DNA of 38,530 bases from an uncultured Bacteroidota bacterium (GCA_937871435.1 CALMQM010000127.1:1-38530), one strand, 5' to 3'. Positions 17,030-26,929 are shown, counted from the first letter of the stretch. The notes: a model not told the origin generated them from the sequence alone. Program-made: numbers and translations.

Positions 17030-19636
17030 ATGAGAAAATTCTTTTTCCCGTTAATTGCTATTCTGGGATGGACATCCTGCAGTACGACACAAACTTCTGT
17101 TCATTCTTCTGCAAAAAATGATTCCCTGCAAGAAGCAATTGAAGCCGTACCGCAAATCTACAGGGCAACCTACACGCGCTATGCGGATTTGATCCACACA
17201 AAACTGGAAATTACTCCAGACTGGAAAACAACACAAGTAGCAGGCAAAGCAACCATTCAGCTGAAGCAACATTTTTATACGAGCGACAGTGTGCGATTGA
17301 ATGCAAAAGGAATGGATATTCACCAAGTTTGTTTACTGAAAAAAGAAGGACAAAAAATTCCATTGAAATATTCCTATGCTGATAATATGTTGCGCATTCA
17401 GCTTGACAGAATGTATACAAAGGATGAAGATTTCTTAATGTTCATTGATTATACAGCTAAACCGGAAGAGGTGAAAGGAGGTGGAAGCGCAGCCATCCGT
17501 GACGACAAAGGATTCTATTTTATCAACCCGGATGGCAAGTTGCCGGATAAACCAAAAGAATTCTGGACACAAGGTGAAACAGAATCCAATTCGGTATGGT
17601 TTCCTACAATTGAATCTCCTGATCAGAAGATGACACAGGAAATTTACATCACTGTTGACAGCAATTACAAAACTCTTTCCAACGGATTATTGCTTTCTTC
17701 CACAAATCACCCTGACGGCACGCGTACAGATTACTGGAAACAAAGTCTGCCTGCTGCTCCATATCTCACCATGATTGCTGCCGGAGATTATGCTATCGTT
17801 AAAGACAAATGGAAATCAATTGAGCTGAGCTATTATGTTGATCCTCCTTATGAAAAATACGCAAGGATGATCTTCGGAAATACTCCTGAGATGATGGACT
17901 TTTTTTCCCGTTTACTTGGAGTAGATTATCCCTGGGAAAAATTCGCGCAGATCGTTGTTCATGATTATATCAGCGGAGCAATGGAGAATACCACAGCCGT
18001 CGTTCATGGAACTTCAATTCAACAGGATTCCGGTGAATACATCGACGGGAATTACGAAGATTATATTTCACACGAATTGTTCCACCATTGGTTTGGTGAT
18101 CTGGTTACCTGTGAATCCTGGTCTAACCTCACGTTGAATGAAGGCTTCGCCGATTACTCTGAATATTTGTGGCGGGAACACAAATTCGGTCGCGATGATG
18201 CCGACAGGCAGAATCAGTCGGAGCAGGCTTCTTATATGTATGCCACCGCGAAAGATGAACCGGCTTTGCTTCGCTTTACATATGATGATAAGGAAGATAT
18301 GTATGATGCAATTTCTTACAACAAAGGAGGCAGAGTACTTCACATGCTCAGAAAATATGTAGGTGATTCAGCCTTCTTTGCCAGTTTGAAATTGTATCTC
18401 GATACTAAACGTTTTTCTTCAGCCGAAGTAAATGATTTACGGATGGCATTCGAACAAATTACAGGTGAAGATCTGAACTGGTATTTCAATCAGTGGTTTG
18501 TATTTCCGGGAAAACCATCACTCTCAATTTCATATACATGGGATGAAGTGAATTCTCAACAAAGCATTTTGCTCCGGCAAACACAGGATTTCAGCAAAAA
18601 CACTCTCTACAGAATTCCTTTGGATGTAGATTTTTATTATAACAACAAAGTAGAACGCAAGCGAATTGTAATGGACAGCGCGAAACAGGAATTTACATTC
18701 ACACTTCCTGTCAAACCGGATTTGGTAAATGTAGATGCCGAAAAAATGTTGCTTTGTACCAAAACAGATAAAAAAGATCAGTCGGCTTTTTTGTTTCAGT
18801 TTTATCATGCTCCATTGTATCTGGATCGCTTTGAGTCCCTGACCAAGCTTGCTGACAATTACCGCACAGGCACACCGGAAGCTAAGGTGGTGATGGATGC
18901 GTTGAATGATCCATACTGGAAAATCAGACTCACGGCTCTCGATAATATTTCAGAGTTGGCAAAAAACAATGCTGATTCACTTCTACCCAAACTGCAGCAA
19001 CTGGCGCAACACGACAGTGTTTCCGATGTGAGAGAAGCCGCCTACAAAACCATCGGGAAATATTATCGCTTTCAGGATCATACAAATGAATTTATTGTCG
19101 CGTTGAAAGATCCTTCTTACATGGTACAGGCAAGAGCGTTTAAAATTATCTCCGAGAAAGATCCTGACAAAGCGAAAGACCTCGCTGTCGCAATGGAAGC
19201 TGATTCCAGCTCTGATATTTTCACCACCCTAACTACTTTTTATTGCACGGAATCCAACAGTAACCATTTATCCTATTTTTCAAAAGCCATTCGAAAAAGC
19301 AAAGGATGGGATCGCTATCAGGTGATAAATAATTTTGCAAAATATCTTGTCTTGCAAAAAGAAGCGGTTATCAACGATGGAATTGAAATCCTCGAATCCT
19401 ATAGTGAAAATGTGAAGAAGAAATACTTGCTCAGCACAATCAATAATTGCTACAAATCAGTGCTTGCAGAAATAAAGAACAGAAAAGAAAAAACTGAGGA
19501 ACAACTGTCAAAAACAGAAAAAGATATTGTTCGTCAACCCGACCGTGGAAGTTTAGAAAGAGATCTACGAGATCTGAATGCACTGAAAGAAAAAATCAAT
19601 TCGGCCCAGGACAAACTAAGCAATGCAAACGAATAA
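17030..19636 (+). CDS. M1 family metallopeptidase (zinc aminopeptidase) lipoprotein
   Basis: An 868-residue exported zinc aminopeptidase. The M1 signatures are complete: GAMEN (316-320), HELFHHWFGDLVTCES with H348, E349 and H352, the third zinc ligand E371 (LNEGFADY) and the transition-state tyrosine Y430 (ISYNKGG). The N-terminus MRKFFFPLIAILGWTSCS ends in a likely lipobox with C17, so it is probably a membrane-anchored lipoprotein facing the periplasm or surface. The last ~250 residues look like HEAT-type helical repeats (SVSDVREAAYKTIGKYY) and end in a charged coiled segment (KNRKEKTEEQL...). The start follows a -7 element; open frame continues far upstream but crosses the divergent gene. 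The end overlaps the next gene by 14 bases. Confidence 0.94.
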   Translation: MRKFFFPLIAILGWTSCSTTQTSVHSSAKNDSLQEAIEAVPQIYRATYTRYADLIHTKLEITPDWKTTQVAGKATIQLKQHFYTSDSVRLNAKGMDIHQVCLLKKEGQKIPLKYSYADNMLRIQLDRMYTKDEDFLMFIDYTAKPEEVKGGGSAAIRDDKGFYFINPDGKLPDKPKEFWTQGETESNSVWFPTIESPDQKMTQEIYITVDSNYKTLSNGLLLSSTNHPDGTRTDYWKQSLPAAPYLTMIAAGDYAIVKDKWKSIELSYYVDPPYEKYARMIFGNTPEMMDFFSRLLGVDYPWEKFAQIVVHDYISGAMENTTAVVHGTSIQQDSGEYIDGNYEDYISHELFHHWFGDLVTCESWSNLTLNEGFADYSEYLWREHKFGRDDADRQNQSEQASYMYATAKDEPALLRFTYDDKEDMYDAISYNKGGRVLHMLRKYVGDSAFFASLKLYLDTKRFSSAEVNDLRMAFEQITGEDLNWYFNQWFVFPGKPSLSISYTWDEVNSQQSILLRQTQDFSKNTLYRIPLDVDFYYNNKVERKRIVMDSAKQEFTFTLPVKPDLVNVDAEKMLLCTKTDKKDQSAFLFQFYHAPLYLDRFESLTKLADNYRTGTPEAKVVMDALNDPYWKIRLTALDNISELAKNNADSLLPKLQQLAQHDSVSDVREAAYKTIGKYYRFQDHTNEFIVALKDPSYMVQARAFKIISEKDPDKAKDLAVAMEADSSSDIFTTLTTFYCTESNSNHLSYFSKAIRKSKGWDRYQVINNFAKYLVLQKEAVINDGIEILESYSENVKKKYLLSTINNCYKSVLAEIKNRKEKTEEQLSKTEKDIVRQPDRGSLERDLRDLNALKEKINSAQDKLSNANE

Positions 19637-21101
19637 CCGGGAATTGAATTGGAAAAAAGGACAGGCAGACAGAGTAAAACTGATATTGATCTGTACTGGA
19701 ATTTTTGTTCTCAATTTTGTGCTGAAATTATTATTCCTCGACAGCCATGACATCGCGCTGGACGAACCCTTCACTTTATTCCAGGCACAAAAATCATTCT
19801 CCGGAATCTTTGAAATGCTGAAGGAGGAGAACAATCCGCCATTGTATTTTCTTTTCATGAAAGTCTGGACAGCATTATTCGGAATTGGAGCATTTGCCGC
19901 CCGCTTGCCTTCCTGCATTTTCAGTTCAGCAGCAGCAGTATTGATTTTTCTGACCGGACATCGTTTCCTGAATATACGAACAGGTTTGATTGCCTGTTTG
20001 TTTTTCTCTTTTTCTTCCATGCATATGTACTATGCACACGATGCGCGTGTTTATTCATTATTTTTCCTGCTTGCAGTTTCTTCCGTGTATTATTTTTTAG
20101 ATCTGTTCATAGATAGCAGAAGCAACAAGTTGTTGGTATTTCTCACTCTCATTAACTTCCTTCTTCTCTACTCGCATTTTTTTGGAATTGTATTTGTCTT
20201 AACAGAATTTGCATGCGTATTCATTGTTCCACAGTTAAGAAGAACAATTCTGAAAAAAATCCTGATTTCAAATTCTTTTCTCCTTCTTGCCTTTCTACCT
20301 TATCTGCCTGTTCTGTTCCATCGTTATTCATCCAGTTCAGTCAACCCACAATGGATTCCTGCTCCTCTGCTTTCAGATTTGTACACCATGTTGTGGCGAT
20401 TTTCCAACGCACCTGTTCTGACGGTAGTGATGGCTATTCTGTTACTTGTGTTTGTTATTCTATCATTTCGGAAAAATGGATCTGAGTCGGGTACGAACAA
20501 AACGATTACGCGCACTCTTATTCTATTTTTCTTCATTCCCTACATTGGAATATTTTTATTCTCATTCCACACACCGCTCTTTCTTGATCGTTACATCATT
20601 TTTACCTCCTTTTTTTATTACATGATGGTTGCGTCATCAGTGGAACATCTTACACAAAAAAATAAAGTTGGATATGCAATGATGTTCGTTTTACCCTTGA
20701 GTATGGCCTTCACTTTAAATCTGAATCCTGATAAGAAAAGAAATGTAAAAGAACTGGTAGAGAAAATAAGACCAATGCTGAACGAGAAATCTTTGGTTTA
20801 TATCTATCCTGATTACTTCGATTTGAATTTTACTTACTACTACAATTCTGACTGGTTCAAACAACCCGAAAAATTACATTCCCTGCTTTCGTCTCAACGC
20901 ATTTTTCCAATCATGCAGGCTGAACATGTGGACTCCACCCTGCTGCAACAATACAACGACATCTACCTGATAGGCGCATCAGGCGAAGCTTCATCTTCCT
21001 GTAACGGAATCTATGAGCGTTTACAACACTTTCTTTCTGAAAAAGAAATTTCAGTATTTTACGAGCACCTTTACCTGGTTCATTTCACCAGAAAAAAATG
21101 A
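19623..21101 (+). CDS. Glycosyltransferase family 39-type membrane protein (ArnT/PMT-like)
   Basis: A 492-residue polytopic inner-membrane protein with roughly ten hydrophobic segments, starting with LILICTGIFVLNFVLKLLF. The GT-C fold signature is present: an acidic pair in the first periplasmic loop (ALDEPFTLFQA, D47/E48), NNPPLYFLFMKVWTALFG and ARLPS, then HDARVYSLF. Such enzymes move sugars from polyprenyl-phosphate donors to lipid A, proteins or glycans. The acceptor is not known; the next gene, a lipid A deacylase homologue, hints at lipid A or the envelope. It overlaps the upstream peptidase gene by 14 bases and the next gene by 4 (ATGA), showing a tight operon. Confidence 0.85.
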   Translation: MQTNNRELNWKKGQADRVKLILICTGIFVLNFVLKLLFLDSHDIALDEPFTLFQAQKSFSGIFEMLKEENNPPLYFLFMKVWTALFGIGAFAARLPSCIFSSAAAVLIFLTGHRFLNIRTGLIACLFFSFSSMHMYYAHDARVYSLFFLLAVSSVYYFLDLFIDSRSNKLLVFLTLINFLLLYSHFFGIVFVLTEFACVFIVPQLRRTILKKILISNSFLLLAFLPYLPVLFHRYSSSSVNPQWIPAPLLSDLYTMLWRFSNAPVLTVVMAILLLVFVILSFRKNGSESGTNKTITRTLILFFFIPYIGIFLFSFHTPLFLDRYIIFTSFFYYMMVASSVEHLTQKNKVGYAMMFVLPLSMAFTLNLNPDKKRNVKELVEKIRPMLNEKSLVYIYPDYFDLNFTYYYNSDWFKQPEKLHSLLSSQRIFPIMQAEHVDSTLLQQYNDIYLIGASGEASSSCNGIYERLQHFLSEKEISVFYEHLYLVHFTRKK

Positions 21102-22195
21102 AAGTAAGCCTCCCCGTTTTTCTCCTGCTTTGCAGCCTGACTTTTTCGTCTTGGGCTCAGAATGACTCTACGTCCGGCACAAGAGCTATTGAAGTTAAAA
21201 TCGACTACGGTTTTGTTCTTGCACATCGTCCGGCCGTACTTCCATTACAACAAGCCCATGTAGAAGGATTCGAAATTGCAATTCTTCGCCCAACAACCGG
21301 AAAAAGATTTTGGGAAGAAAACTTCCTTTATCCCGATGTAGGTCTGACGATTGCCGGTTTTAATCTCGGCAGTCCGGATTATCTCGGAATGGGTATTGCC
21401 GTGTATCCATTCATCAATTTTCCGTTGAATCGTTCCGATGACTGGCAAATCCATTTTCGCTACGGAATGGGGTTAGGCTGGATAGAAAAAACATTCAATG
21501 CAACTGACCGGATAAAAAACGGAGCGATCGGTTCTCATCTCAACGGAGTACTGCATTTTGATTTTCATTCAAGAAAAAAACTGAACACAAATTCATTTAT
21601 TAATCTCGGAGTCGGATTAACACATTATTCGAATGGAAGTACAGCTATGCCAAATCTTGGCATCAACATTCCTACCGCGCATCTTGGTTATTTACATTAT
21701 TTTGGAAATCACTTGCCACACGTGAAACCGGAAGAAAGTGCGGTTACAAAAAAAGGCCGAATCGAATGTTATGTTGCCGGAGCTTTTAAGAAAATTCATC
21801 CTCCGCTTGGGAAGACTTATTATGCCGGAACATTGTCTGTGGCCAGATTACAGGCTATTTCATCCCGCAGCGACTGGGGTATCGGTGCGGATCTTTTCTA
21901 CGATGAAAGTATCTTCCAAAAACTCAAACAGGATCACCAGGAAAACATCAGTGAGTCTGACAATGTCAGACCTGGAATCTATGGAGCATTTCAGGTAGCA
22001 ACAGGAAAATTGGGTCTGATGTTCAACATGGGATTTTATCCTTATTCCAGGTGGAAAGGTGATGGGAATTTTTACCATCGCATTTGTTTCCGATATTATA
22101 TCAACAATTTCCTTGTTTGCATGAATTTAAAAACACATTACGCGAAAGCCGACTTCATCGAATGGGGACTCGGATGGAAATTTGGTAAACGTTAA
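21098..22195 (+). CDS. Acyloxyacyl hydrolase / PagL-like lipid A 3-O-deacylase
   Basis: A 365-residue outer-membrane barrel protein with signal peptide (MKVSLPVFLLLCSLTFSSWAQ). It resembles the PagL/acyloxyacyl hydrolase family, which removes an ester-linked acyl chain from lipid A. The catalytic motif THYSNGSTAMPNLGIN places H176 and S178 where PagL has its His-Ser pair. The position 12 residues after the serine, where I expect the PagL glutamate, is N190. It is about twice the length of Pseudomonas PagL, with a C-terminal extension of about 150 residues containing more strands and ending in WGLGWKFGKR. Start overlaps the glycosyltransferase stop (ATGA). Family assignment is good; activity unproven. 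Confidence 0.82.
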   Translation: MKVSLPVFLLLCSLTFSSWAQNDSTSGTRAIEVKIDYGFVLAHRPAVLPLQQAHVEGFEIAILRPTTGKRFWEENFLYPDVGLTIAGFNLGSPDYLGMGIAVYPFINFPLNRSDDWQIHFRYGMGLGWIEKTFNATDRIKNGAIGSHLNGVLHFDFHSRKKLNTNSFINLGVGLTHYSNGSTAMPNLGINIPTAHLGYLHYFGNHLPHVKPEESAVTKKGRIECYVAGAFKKIHPPLGKTYYAGTLSVARLQAISSRSDWGIGADLFYDESIFQKLKQDHQENISESDNVRPGIYGAFQVATGKLGLMFNMGFYPYSRWKGDGNFYHRICFRYYINNFLVCMNLKTHYAKADFIEWGLGWKFGKR

Positions 22196-22203
22196 GAGAT
22201 CAC

Positions 22204-22980
22204 ATGACAGAATTTTTGAAAAACAATATTTCATTCTTCAAAGGAAAATCAATCAGAGTCATTGCTCTTTTGCTGCTCATTTTTTTATTCAGCACATGCA
22301 AAAAAGATCACATGATGGATTGCTTCACAAGCACCGGAAAAGAAATATCCGAATACCGTACAGCAGGATGGTTTAGCCATGTAAACATGAAGGATCATGT
22401 GGATCTGGTGATCCGTAAAACATCCGGACATTACATCAAAGTCACCGCTGGTTCACATCTAATCGATGGAATTATTACTGAACTCGACAACGGAACTTTG
22501 TACATCAGAAATGAAAACAAATGCAATTGGGTGAGATCATTTAAAAACAAATACACTGTAGAAATTGGAGTAGATAGTTTGCAAACCATATCGACTTACG
22601 GAAACGGAAGTATATCATGCCCGGATAGTCTCACTGCTTATGAATTTACATTCGATTCATGGAACGCTTCCGGAAGTATCGATCTCCTGTTGAATTGCGA
22701 ACGCAGTCACCTGAACAACAACACCGGAAGAATTGACATGCGCGCATCCGGCAAAGCAGGAGTTAGTTACATTGCATTCAATGATGTCGCTACGCTGGAT
22801 GCCGGCAAATTGATCTCCGATGCGATTTACATGAGGAACAATTCGACCGGAGATATACGGGTGTGTGCGAAATCAGAATTGAATGTAGAAATCAGATATA
22901 CAGGGAATATCTATTATACAGGGAACCCATTGCGAATCCACGAAGATATTACCGGTAGCGGAAGATTGATTCCTTATTGA
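22204..22980 (+). CDS. GIN-domain-like (DUF2807) lipoprotein
   Basis: A 258-residue probable lipoprotein. The N-terminus has a hydrophobic stretch then LFSTC (C32) as a lipobox. The mature part is a repetitive right-handed beta-helix-like sequence: FSHVNMKDHVDLVIR, YIKVTAG, LYIRNENKCNW, YTVEIGVDSLQTISTYGNGSI, ending SELNVEIRYTGNIYYTGNP. This is the pattern of the head-GIN/DUF2807 family common in Bacteroidota, whose function is not known. It begins 8 bases after the PagL-like gene and closes the operon, converging with rnhA 13 bases away, so little room remains for a terminator. Confidence 0.75.
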   Translation: MTEFLKNNISFFKGKSIRVIALLLLIFLFSTCKKDHMMDCFTSTGKEISEYRTAGWFSHVNMKDHVDLVIRKTSGHYIKVTAGSHLIDGIITELDNGTLYIRNENKCNWVRSFKNKYTVEIGVDSLQTISTYGNGSISCPDSLTAYEFTFDSWNASGSIDLLLNCERSHLNNNTGRIDMRASGKAGVSYIAFNDVATLDAGKLISDAIYMRNNSTGDIRVCAKSELNVEIRYTGNIYYTGNPLRIHEDITGSGRLIPY

Positions 22981-22993
22981 AAATATTGAAAAA

Positions 22994-23446
22994 TTATTCA
23001 GTCCCGGTATATCCGTGATCAATCAAAAGATGCGAACTAAAAGACGCTGCCACAGCTAATTCATCACAGCGATTATTTTCAGGCGTGTCGGCATGACCTT
23101 TCACCCAGTGAAATTTCACATGATGTTTGCGGTAAATGCGTAAAAAGCGTTGCCAGAGATCCGGGTTTTTCTTGCCTGAATACCCTTTCTTCTCCCAACC
23201 GAAAACCCATTTCTTTTCAACGGCATCCACGACATATTTGGAATCAGAATAAATGACAACCTGTTGTCCTTCCTTTTTCAACGCTTCCAGTCCAACAATT
23301 ACACTCATCAACTCCATCCGGTTGTTCGTGGTGAGGCGAAATCCTTGCGACAATTCCTTGCGGTGCTCACCGGAAAGTAAAACAACACCGTAACCACCCG
23401 GACCAGGATTGCCGCGGGAACTTCCATCCGTATAAATTGTAATCAA
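22994..23446 (-). CDS. rnhA: Ribonuclease HI (TTG start)
   Basis: A 150-residue cytosolic endonuclease that cuts the RNA strand of RNA-DNA hybrids. All catalytic residues are visible: D7 (YTDGSS), E45 (RMELMSV), D68 (YSDSKYV), D128 (RCDELA), and H118 (VKGHAD). The MITIYTDGSS N-terminus is standard only if translation begins at the TTG at 23446-23444: no in-frame ATG or GTG exists between it and the upstream stop. It lies 46 bases after the WG-repeat gene and may be the last gene of a dprA-kbl-WG-rnhA transcript. Confidence 0.95.
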   Translation of the reverse strand: MITIYTDGSSRGNPGPGGYGVVLLSGEHRKELSQGFRLTTNNRMELMSVIVGLEALKKEGQQVVIYSDSKYVVDAVEKKWVFGWEKKGYSGKKNPDLWQRFLRIYRKHHVKFHWVKGHADTPENNRCDELAVAASFSSHLLIDHGYTGTE

Positions 23447-23492
23447 ACCGGGAGATTTAATATGTGAATATTCTCTTAAAGAAAAATCATTT

Positions 23493-24482
23493 TCAGTTTA
23501 GTTGCATCCAGATGGTTCTGCCATTTCTGTCGATGTATCCGCGTTTGGAATTCAACCTGACCGGAGCGACACCATTCACGAAAGCACCGGCATCACTGAA
23601 TTGCGGCGTGATGATGAATTTGCCGCTCTTGTTGATGTACCCCCATTTCCCATCCATCTTCGCCGCAGCAAGTCCTTCCGAGAATTGCTTGTCGCTATCG
23701 TCACTTTGCATGCTGTCTTCAAACTTTGGATTGATGAGATAGGAACCGTCTTTTGCAATGTATCCCCATTTGTTTCCAAGCCTGACTGCCGCACAACCTT
23801 CACGAAAATCAAGCGCTTCTGAAAATTGATACGGAATCACTATGGTTCCTTCCTTATTGATATAGCCCCATTTTCCATCCAGCCTTACAGCCGCTAACTC
23901 TTCACTGAAAGGCTCCGCTTTTTCAAACTGAGGCGTGATGATGTATTTGTCTGCTTTATTTACATAACCCCATGCGAGACCAATTTGAACAGGCGCGAGT
24001 CCGCCGGAAAACTTTCTCGCGCGGCTGAACTGAGGATTAATGGCAATTTTACCAAGTGTATCAATGAAAGCCCATGAAGTGGAAATCTCCACAGCGGCTA
24101 CTCCTTCCGAAAAATCTTCCACCGCTGCAAATTGCGGTGTGACAATTCCCTTCGACTGTTTGTTGATGAATCCCCATTTTCCGTTCAATCGGACTGCGGC
24201 ATAACCGTTACAGAAATTTCGTACTTCAGAAAACTGAGGATTGATGTACAACTTACCGTTGGCATCCGCGAAGCCCCAGGAATTCCCGATTTTAACCGGG
24301 ATCAATGATTCACTGTATGATCCTACAGCATCGAATTCAGGATTCACAACCATCTTCCCGGCTTTGTCGATGAAACCCCATTTGTTATTCATCTTCACAG
24401 GAAACAAATTTCCCTGAGCATGAGTCATCAACACACTCCAAAAAAATAAATTCAAAACAAGAAATCTTTTTTGCTTCATCAT
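23493..24482 (-). CDS. WG-repeat protein, exported
   Basis: A 329-residue protein made of a signal peptide (MMKQKRFLVLNLFFWSVLMTHAQ) and nine WG (KWGFI-D/N-K-G) repeats of about 33 residues. Repeat cores include NKWGFIDKAG, NSWGFADANG, GKWGFINKQS, TSWAFIDTLG, LAWGYVNKAD, GKWGYINKEG, NKWGYIAKDG, GKWGYINKSG and SKRGYIDRNG, each followed by a segment like INPQFSEA. WG repeats form beta-rich scaffolds; the role is unknown. The gene lies 23 bases after kbl and is probably cotranscribed. Confidence 0.9.
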   Translation of the reverse strand: MMKQKRFLVLNLFFWSVLMTHAQGNLFPVKMNNKWGFIDKAGKMVVNPEFDAVGSYSESLIPVKIGNSWGFADANGKLYINPQFSEVRNFCNGYAAVRLNGKWGFINKQSKGIVTPQFAAVEDFSEGVAAVEISTSWAFIDTLGKIAINPQFSRARKFSGGLAPVQIGLAWGYVNKADKYIITPQFEKAEPFSEELAAVRLDGKWGYINKEGTIVIPYQFSEALDFREGCAAVRLGNKWGYIAKDGSYLINPKFEDSMQSDDSDKQFSEGLAAAKMDGKWGYINKSGKFIITPQFSDAGAFVNGVAPVRLNSKRGYIDRNGRTIWMQLN

Positions 24483-24505
24483 TTATACTAAATAAGAAAA
24501 TTCAC

Positions 24506-25714
24506 TTACGATACTTTTTGTCCTTCCGTTTTAAGGACTCCCAGTTCCTTGCCAATCTTGGTAAAAGCGGCAATGGCTTTGTCGAGATGTTCGCGATCAT
24601 GAGCGGCGGAAATCTGCACACGGATCCGGGCATTGCCTTTCGCGACGACAGGATAAAAGAAACCAATCACATAAATTCCTTCGTCCATCAATTTCGCTGC
24701 AAACTCCTGAGCAAGTTTTGCTTCATACAACATAATCGGTACGATAGGATGTTCGCCGGGTTTTATATCAAAACCGGCTTCTGTAATTTTTTTCCTGAAA
24801 TACGCGGTGTTTTCCCACAGCTTATCACGAAGCGCAGTAGTTTCACTAAGCATATCAATCACCGCAATGGAAGCACCTACGATACTTGGAGCAAGTGAAT
24901 TGGAAAACAAATAAGGCCGTGATCGCTGACGTAACAATTCGATTATCTCTTTTCTTCCGGAAGTAAATCCACCCATTGCTCCGCCCAATGCTTTTCCCAA
25001 AGTTCCGGTGATGATGTCAATCTGTCCCATCACTCCTCTGTATTCATGAGTTCCACGTCCTGTTTTTCCCATGAATCCGGAAGCATGACATTCATCGATC
25101 ATGATCAAGGCTTTGTACTTCTCAGCAAGCTCAGCAATCTTATCCAGTTGCGCGATGGTTCCATCCATGCTGAAAACTCCGTCAGTAACAATTATTCTAT
25201 GACGTAATGATTGAGTCTCCTGCAGAATTCTCTCCAGCTCCGACATGTCGTTGTGTTTGTAACGATGTCTTTGCGCTTTACACAACCGAACACCGTCGAT
25301 GATCGAAGCGTGATTGAGTTCATCGCTGATAATGGCATCCTGTTCGTTAAACAAGGGTTCAAACACTCCGCCATTCGCATCAAATGCTGCCGCGTACAGA
25401 ATAGTATCTTCGGTTCCAAGAAAAGCGGAAATTTTCTTTTCCAATTCCTTATGTATGTCCTGTGTTCCACAAATAAAACGAACGGAGGACATCCCGTAGC
25501 CATGTGAATCAATCGCTTTTTTGGCAGCATGAATTACTTTGGCATGAGAAGACAAACCAAGATAATTGTTGGCACAAAAGTTTATCACTTCTTTTCCATT
25601 TGCGGTAATCACCGCGCCCTGAGGAGTGGAGATAATGCGTTCTGTTTTAAACAAACCCGCTGACTTTATCTCTTCAAGTTCTTTTTCCAGAACAGGTTTT
25701 AAGGTTGCATACAT
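24506..25714 (-). CDS. kbl: Glycine C-acetyltransferase (2-amino-3-ketobutyrate CoA ligase)
   Basis: A 402-residue PLP enzyme of the alpha-oxoamine synthase family; it converts 2-amino-3-ketobutyrate plus CoA to glycine and acetyl-CoA in threonine breakdown. Seen: [38 protein letters not shown] (H135), [10 protein letters not shown] (D207, H210) and the Schiff-base lysine K241 in [10 protein letters not shown]. Length and motifs match E. coli Kbl (398 residues, K244). Serine palmitoyltransferase of the same family is the main alternative, but the N-terminal [20 protein letters not shown] pattern and RFICGTQ favour Kbl. No threonine dehydrogenase gene is adjacent. Confidence 0.93.
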   Translation of the reverse strand: MYATLKPVLEKELEEIKSAGLFKTERIISTPQGAVITANGKEVINFCANNYLGLSSHAKVIHAAKKAIDSHGYGMSSVRFICGTQDIHKELEKKISAFLGTEDTILYAAAFDANGGVFEPLFNEQDAIISDELNHASIIDGVRLCKAQRHRYKHNDMSELERILQETQSLRHRIIVTDGVFSMDGTIAQLDKIAELAEKYKALIMIDECHASGFMGKTGRGTHEYRGVMGQIDIITGTLGKALGGAMGGFTSGRKEIIELLRQRSRPYLFSNSLAPSIVGASIAVIDMLSETTALRDKLWENTAYFRKKITEAGFDIKPGEHPIVPIMLYEAKLAQEFAAKLMDEGIYVIGFFYPVVAKGNARIRVQISAAHDREHLDKAIAAFTKIGKELGVLKTEGQKVS

Positions 25715-25810
25715 AGTGTTCGGATGAAATGCAAAAGTCTGAAAAAAATCCGGTACTTAGACCATCCCTTCGAATGCCTGAACCACATGAAAATGATCCA
25801 ATTCCTGCTC

Positions 25811-26929
25811 TCACACCAGTTCATAGACCTTTCCGGGCAGACTGCGAATGACACCGGCGAATTCCAGGTTGAGCAGCAAGGCACTTACCCGGCTCACAGG
25901 CATCTGCACTTCCAATGACAAATGATCGATTGGAAACTGGCCTCTTTTTATCAGGACATTCACTACTTTTTTTTCTTCTTCATTCAATTCAACAAACATA
26001 TTCAGCTGCTTTTGCGGCGATTGCTTTTTTCGCTCTTCTTCTAAATCCCAATTCAAAGCCTGCGCGATATCCTGCACTGATTCCACAAGGATCGCCTTGT
26101 TCTGTCGAATCAACAGATGACATCCCTGAGAATATGTATCGGTGATCCTTCCGGGCAATGCAAACACATCCCGGTTATAGGAATTGGCAAGTTCTGCCGT
26201 AATCAAAGCTCCGCCACGAATCGCTGATTCGATAACAATGGTTGCATCTGTCATACCCGCCACAATACGGTTGCGGGCGGGGAAATTTTCCCTGTCGGGA
26301 ACAGTGCCACTAAGGTATTCCGTGAGGATCCCGCCTTTCTGCACCATTTTTTCCGCAGTCGATTTGTGTACAGAAGGATAGATCCGGTCCAGACCGTGTG
26401 CAGTCACGGCAACAGTTGGCAAATCATTTTTCAATGCCGCTTTGTGCGCCGCAATATCAACACCGTAAGCCATTCCGCTGACAATTAATGCTTCATATTT
26501 CACCAAACCTTCAATTATTTTCTCCGTCATTTCTTTGCCATAGCTCGTGATATGTCTTGTCCCGACAATCGCTACACAATGCGGAGTGTTGAGCGAATGT
26601 GTTCCCTTGTAAAATAAAATCACCGGCGCATCTTCACAATTTTTCAGACGAAAAGGATATTCCGCATCAAGGTAAAACAATGGCTGAATGGAATGTTTAC
26701 GGATGAACATCACTTCTTTTTCAGCTTCTCCGAATAATTGTTGTTTGAGAATAAGATCAGCACGTTCACTGCCGATACCGGGAATTTTTTCCAGATGGGA
26801 TTTTTTCTTCCTGAAAATTTCCGGAACACTCCCGCAATAACTCACAAGATTTCTCGCCAGCACCGGACCAATTCCGGGGAGCAGACTCAGTGTGATCTGC
26901 ATTTTCAATAATTCATCAGGATGGTTCAT
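25811..26929 (-). CDS. dprA: DNA-processing protein DprA
   Basis: A 372-residue cytosolic protein that loads RecA on incoming single-stranded DNA during natural transformation. Order: N-terminal helix-hairpin-helix-like segment (LLPGIGPVLARNLV, IPGIGSERADLIL), then the Rossmann-like DprA core with CVAIVGTRHITSYG, IVSGMAYGVDIAAHKAAL, RENFPARNRIVAGMTDATIVIES and GALITAELA...FALPGRI, then a C-terminal winged-helix (PIDHLSLEVQMPVSRVSALLLNLEFAG). The ATG at 26929 is preferred to an upstream TTG at 26935. It heads the minus-strand cluster with kbl 96 bases downstream. DprA is widespread in bacteria that do not visibly transform. Confidence 0.95.
   Translation of the reverse strand: MNHPDELLKMQITLSLLPGIGPVLARNLVSYCGSVPEIFRKKKSHLEKIPGIGSERADLILKQQLFGEAEKEVMFIRKHSIQPLFYLDAEYPFRLKNCEDAPVILFYKGTHSLNTPHCVAIVGTRHITSYGKEMTEKIIEGLVKYEALIVSGMAYGVDIAAHKAALKNDLPTVAVTAHGLDRIYPSVHKSTAEKMVQKGGILTEYLSGTVPDRENFPARNRIVAGMTDATIVIESAIRGGALITAELANSYNRDVFALPGRITDTYSQGCHLLIRQNKAILVESVQDIAQALNWDLEEERKKQSPQKQLNMFVELNEEEKKVVNVLIKRGQFPIDHLSLEVQMPVSRVSALLLNLEFAGVIRSLPGKVYELV

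Noticed and set aside
24506..25714. Serine palmitoyltransferase for sphingolipids
   Set aside because: Same enzyme family, and Bacteroidota do make sphingolipids, but length and motifs ([27 protein letters not shown]) fit Kbl better.
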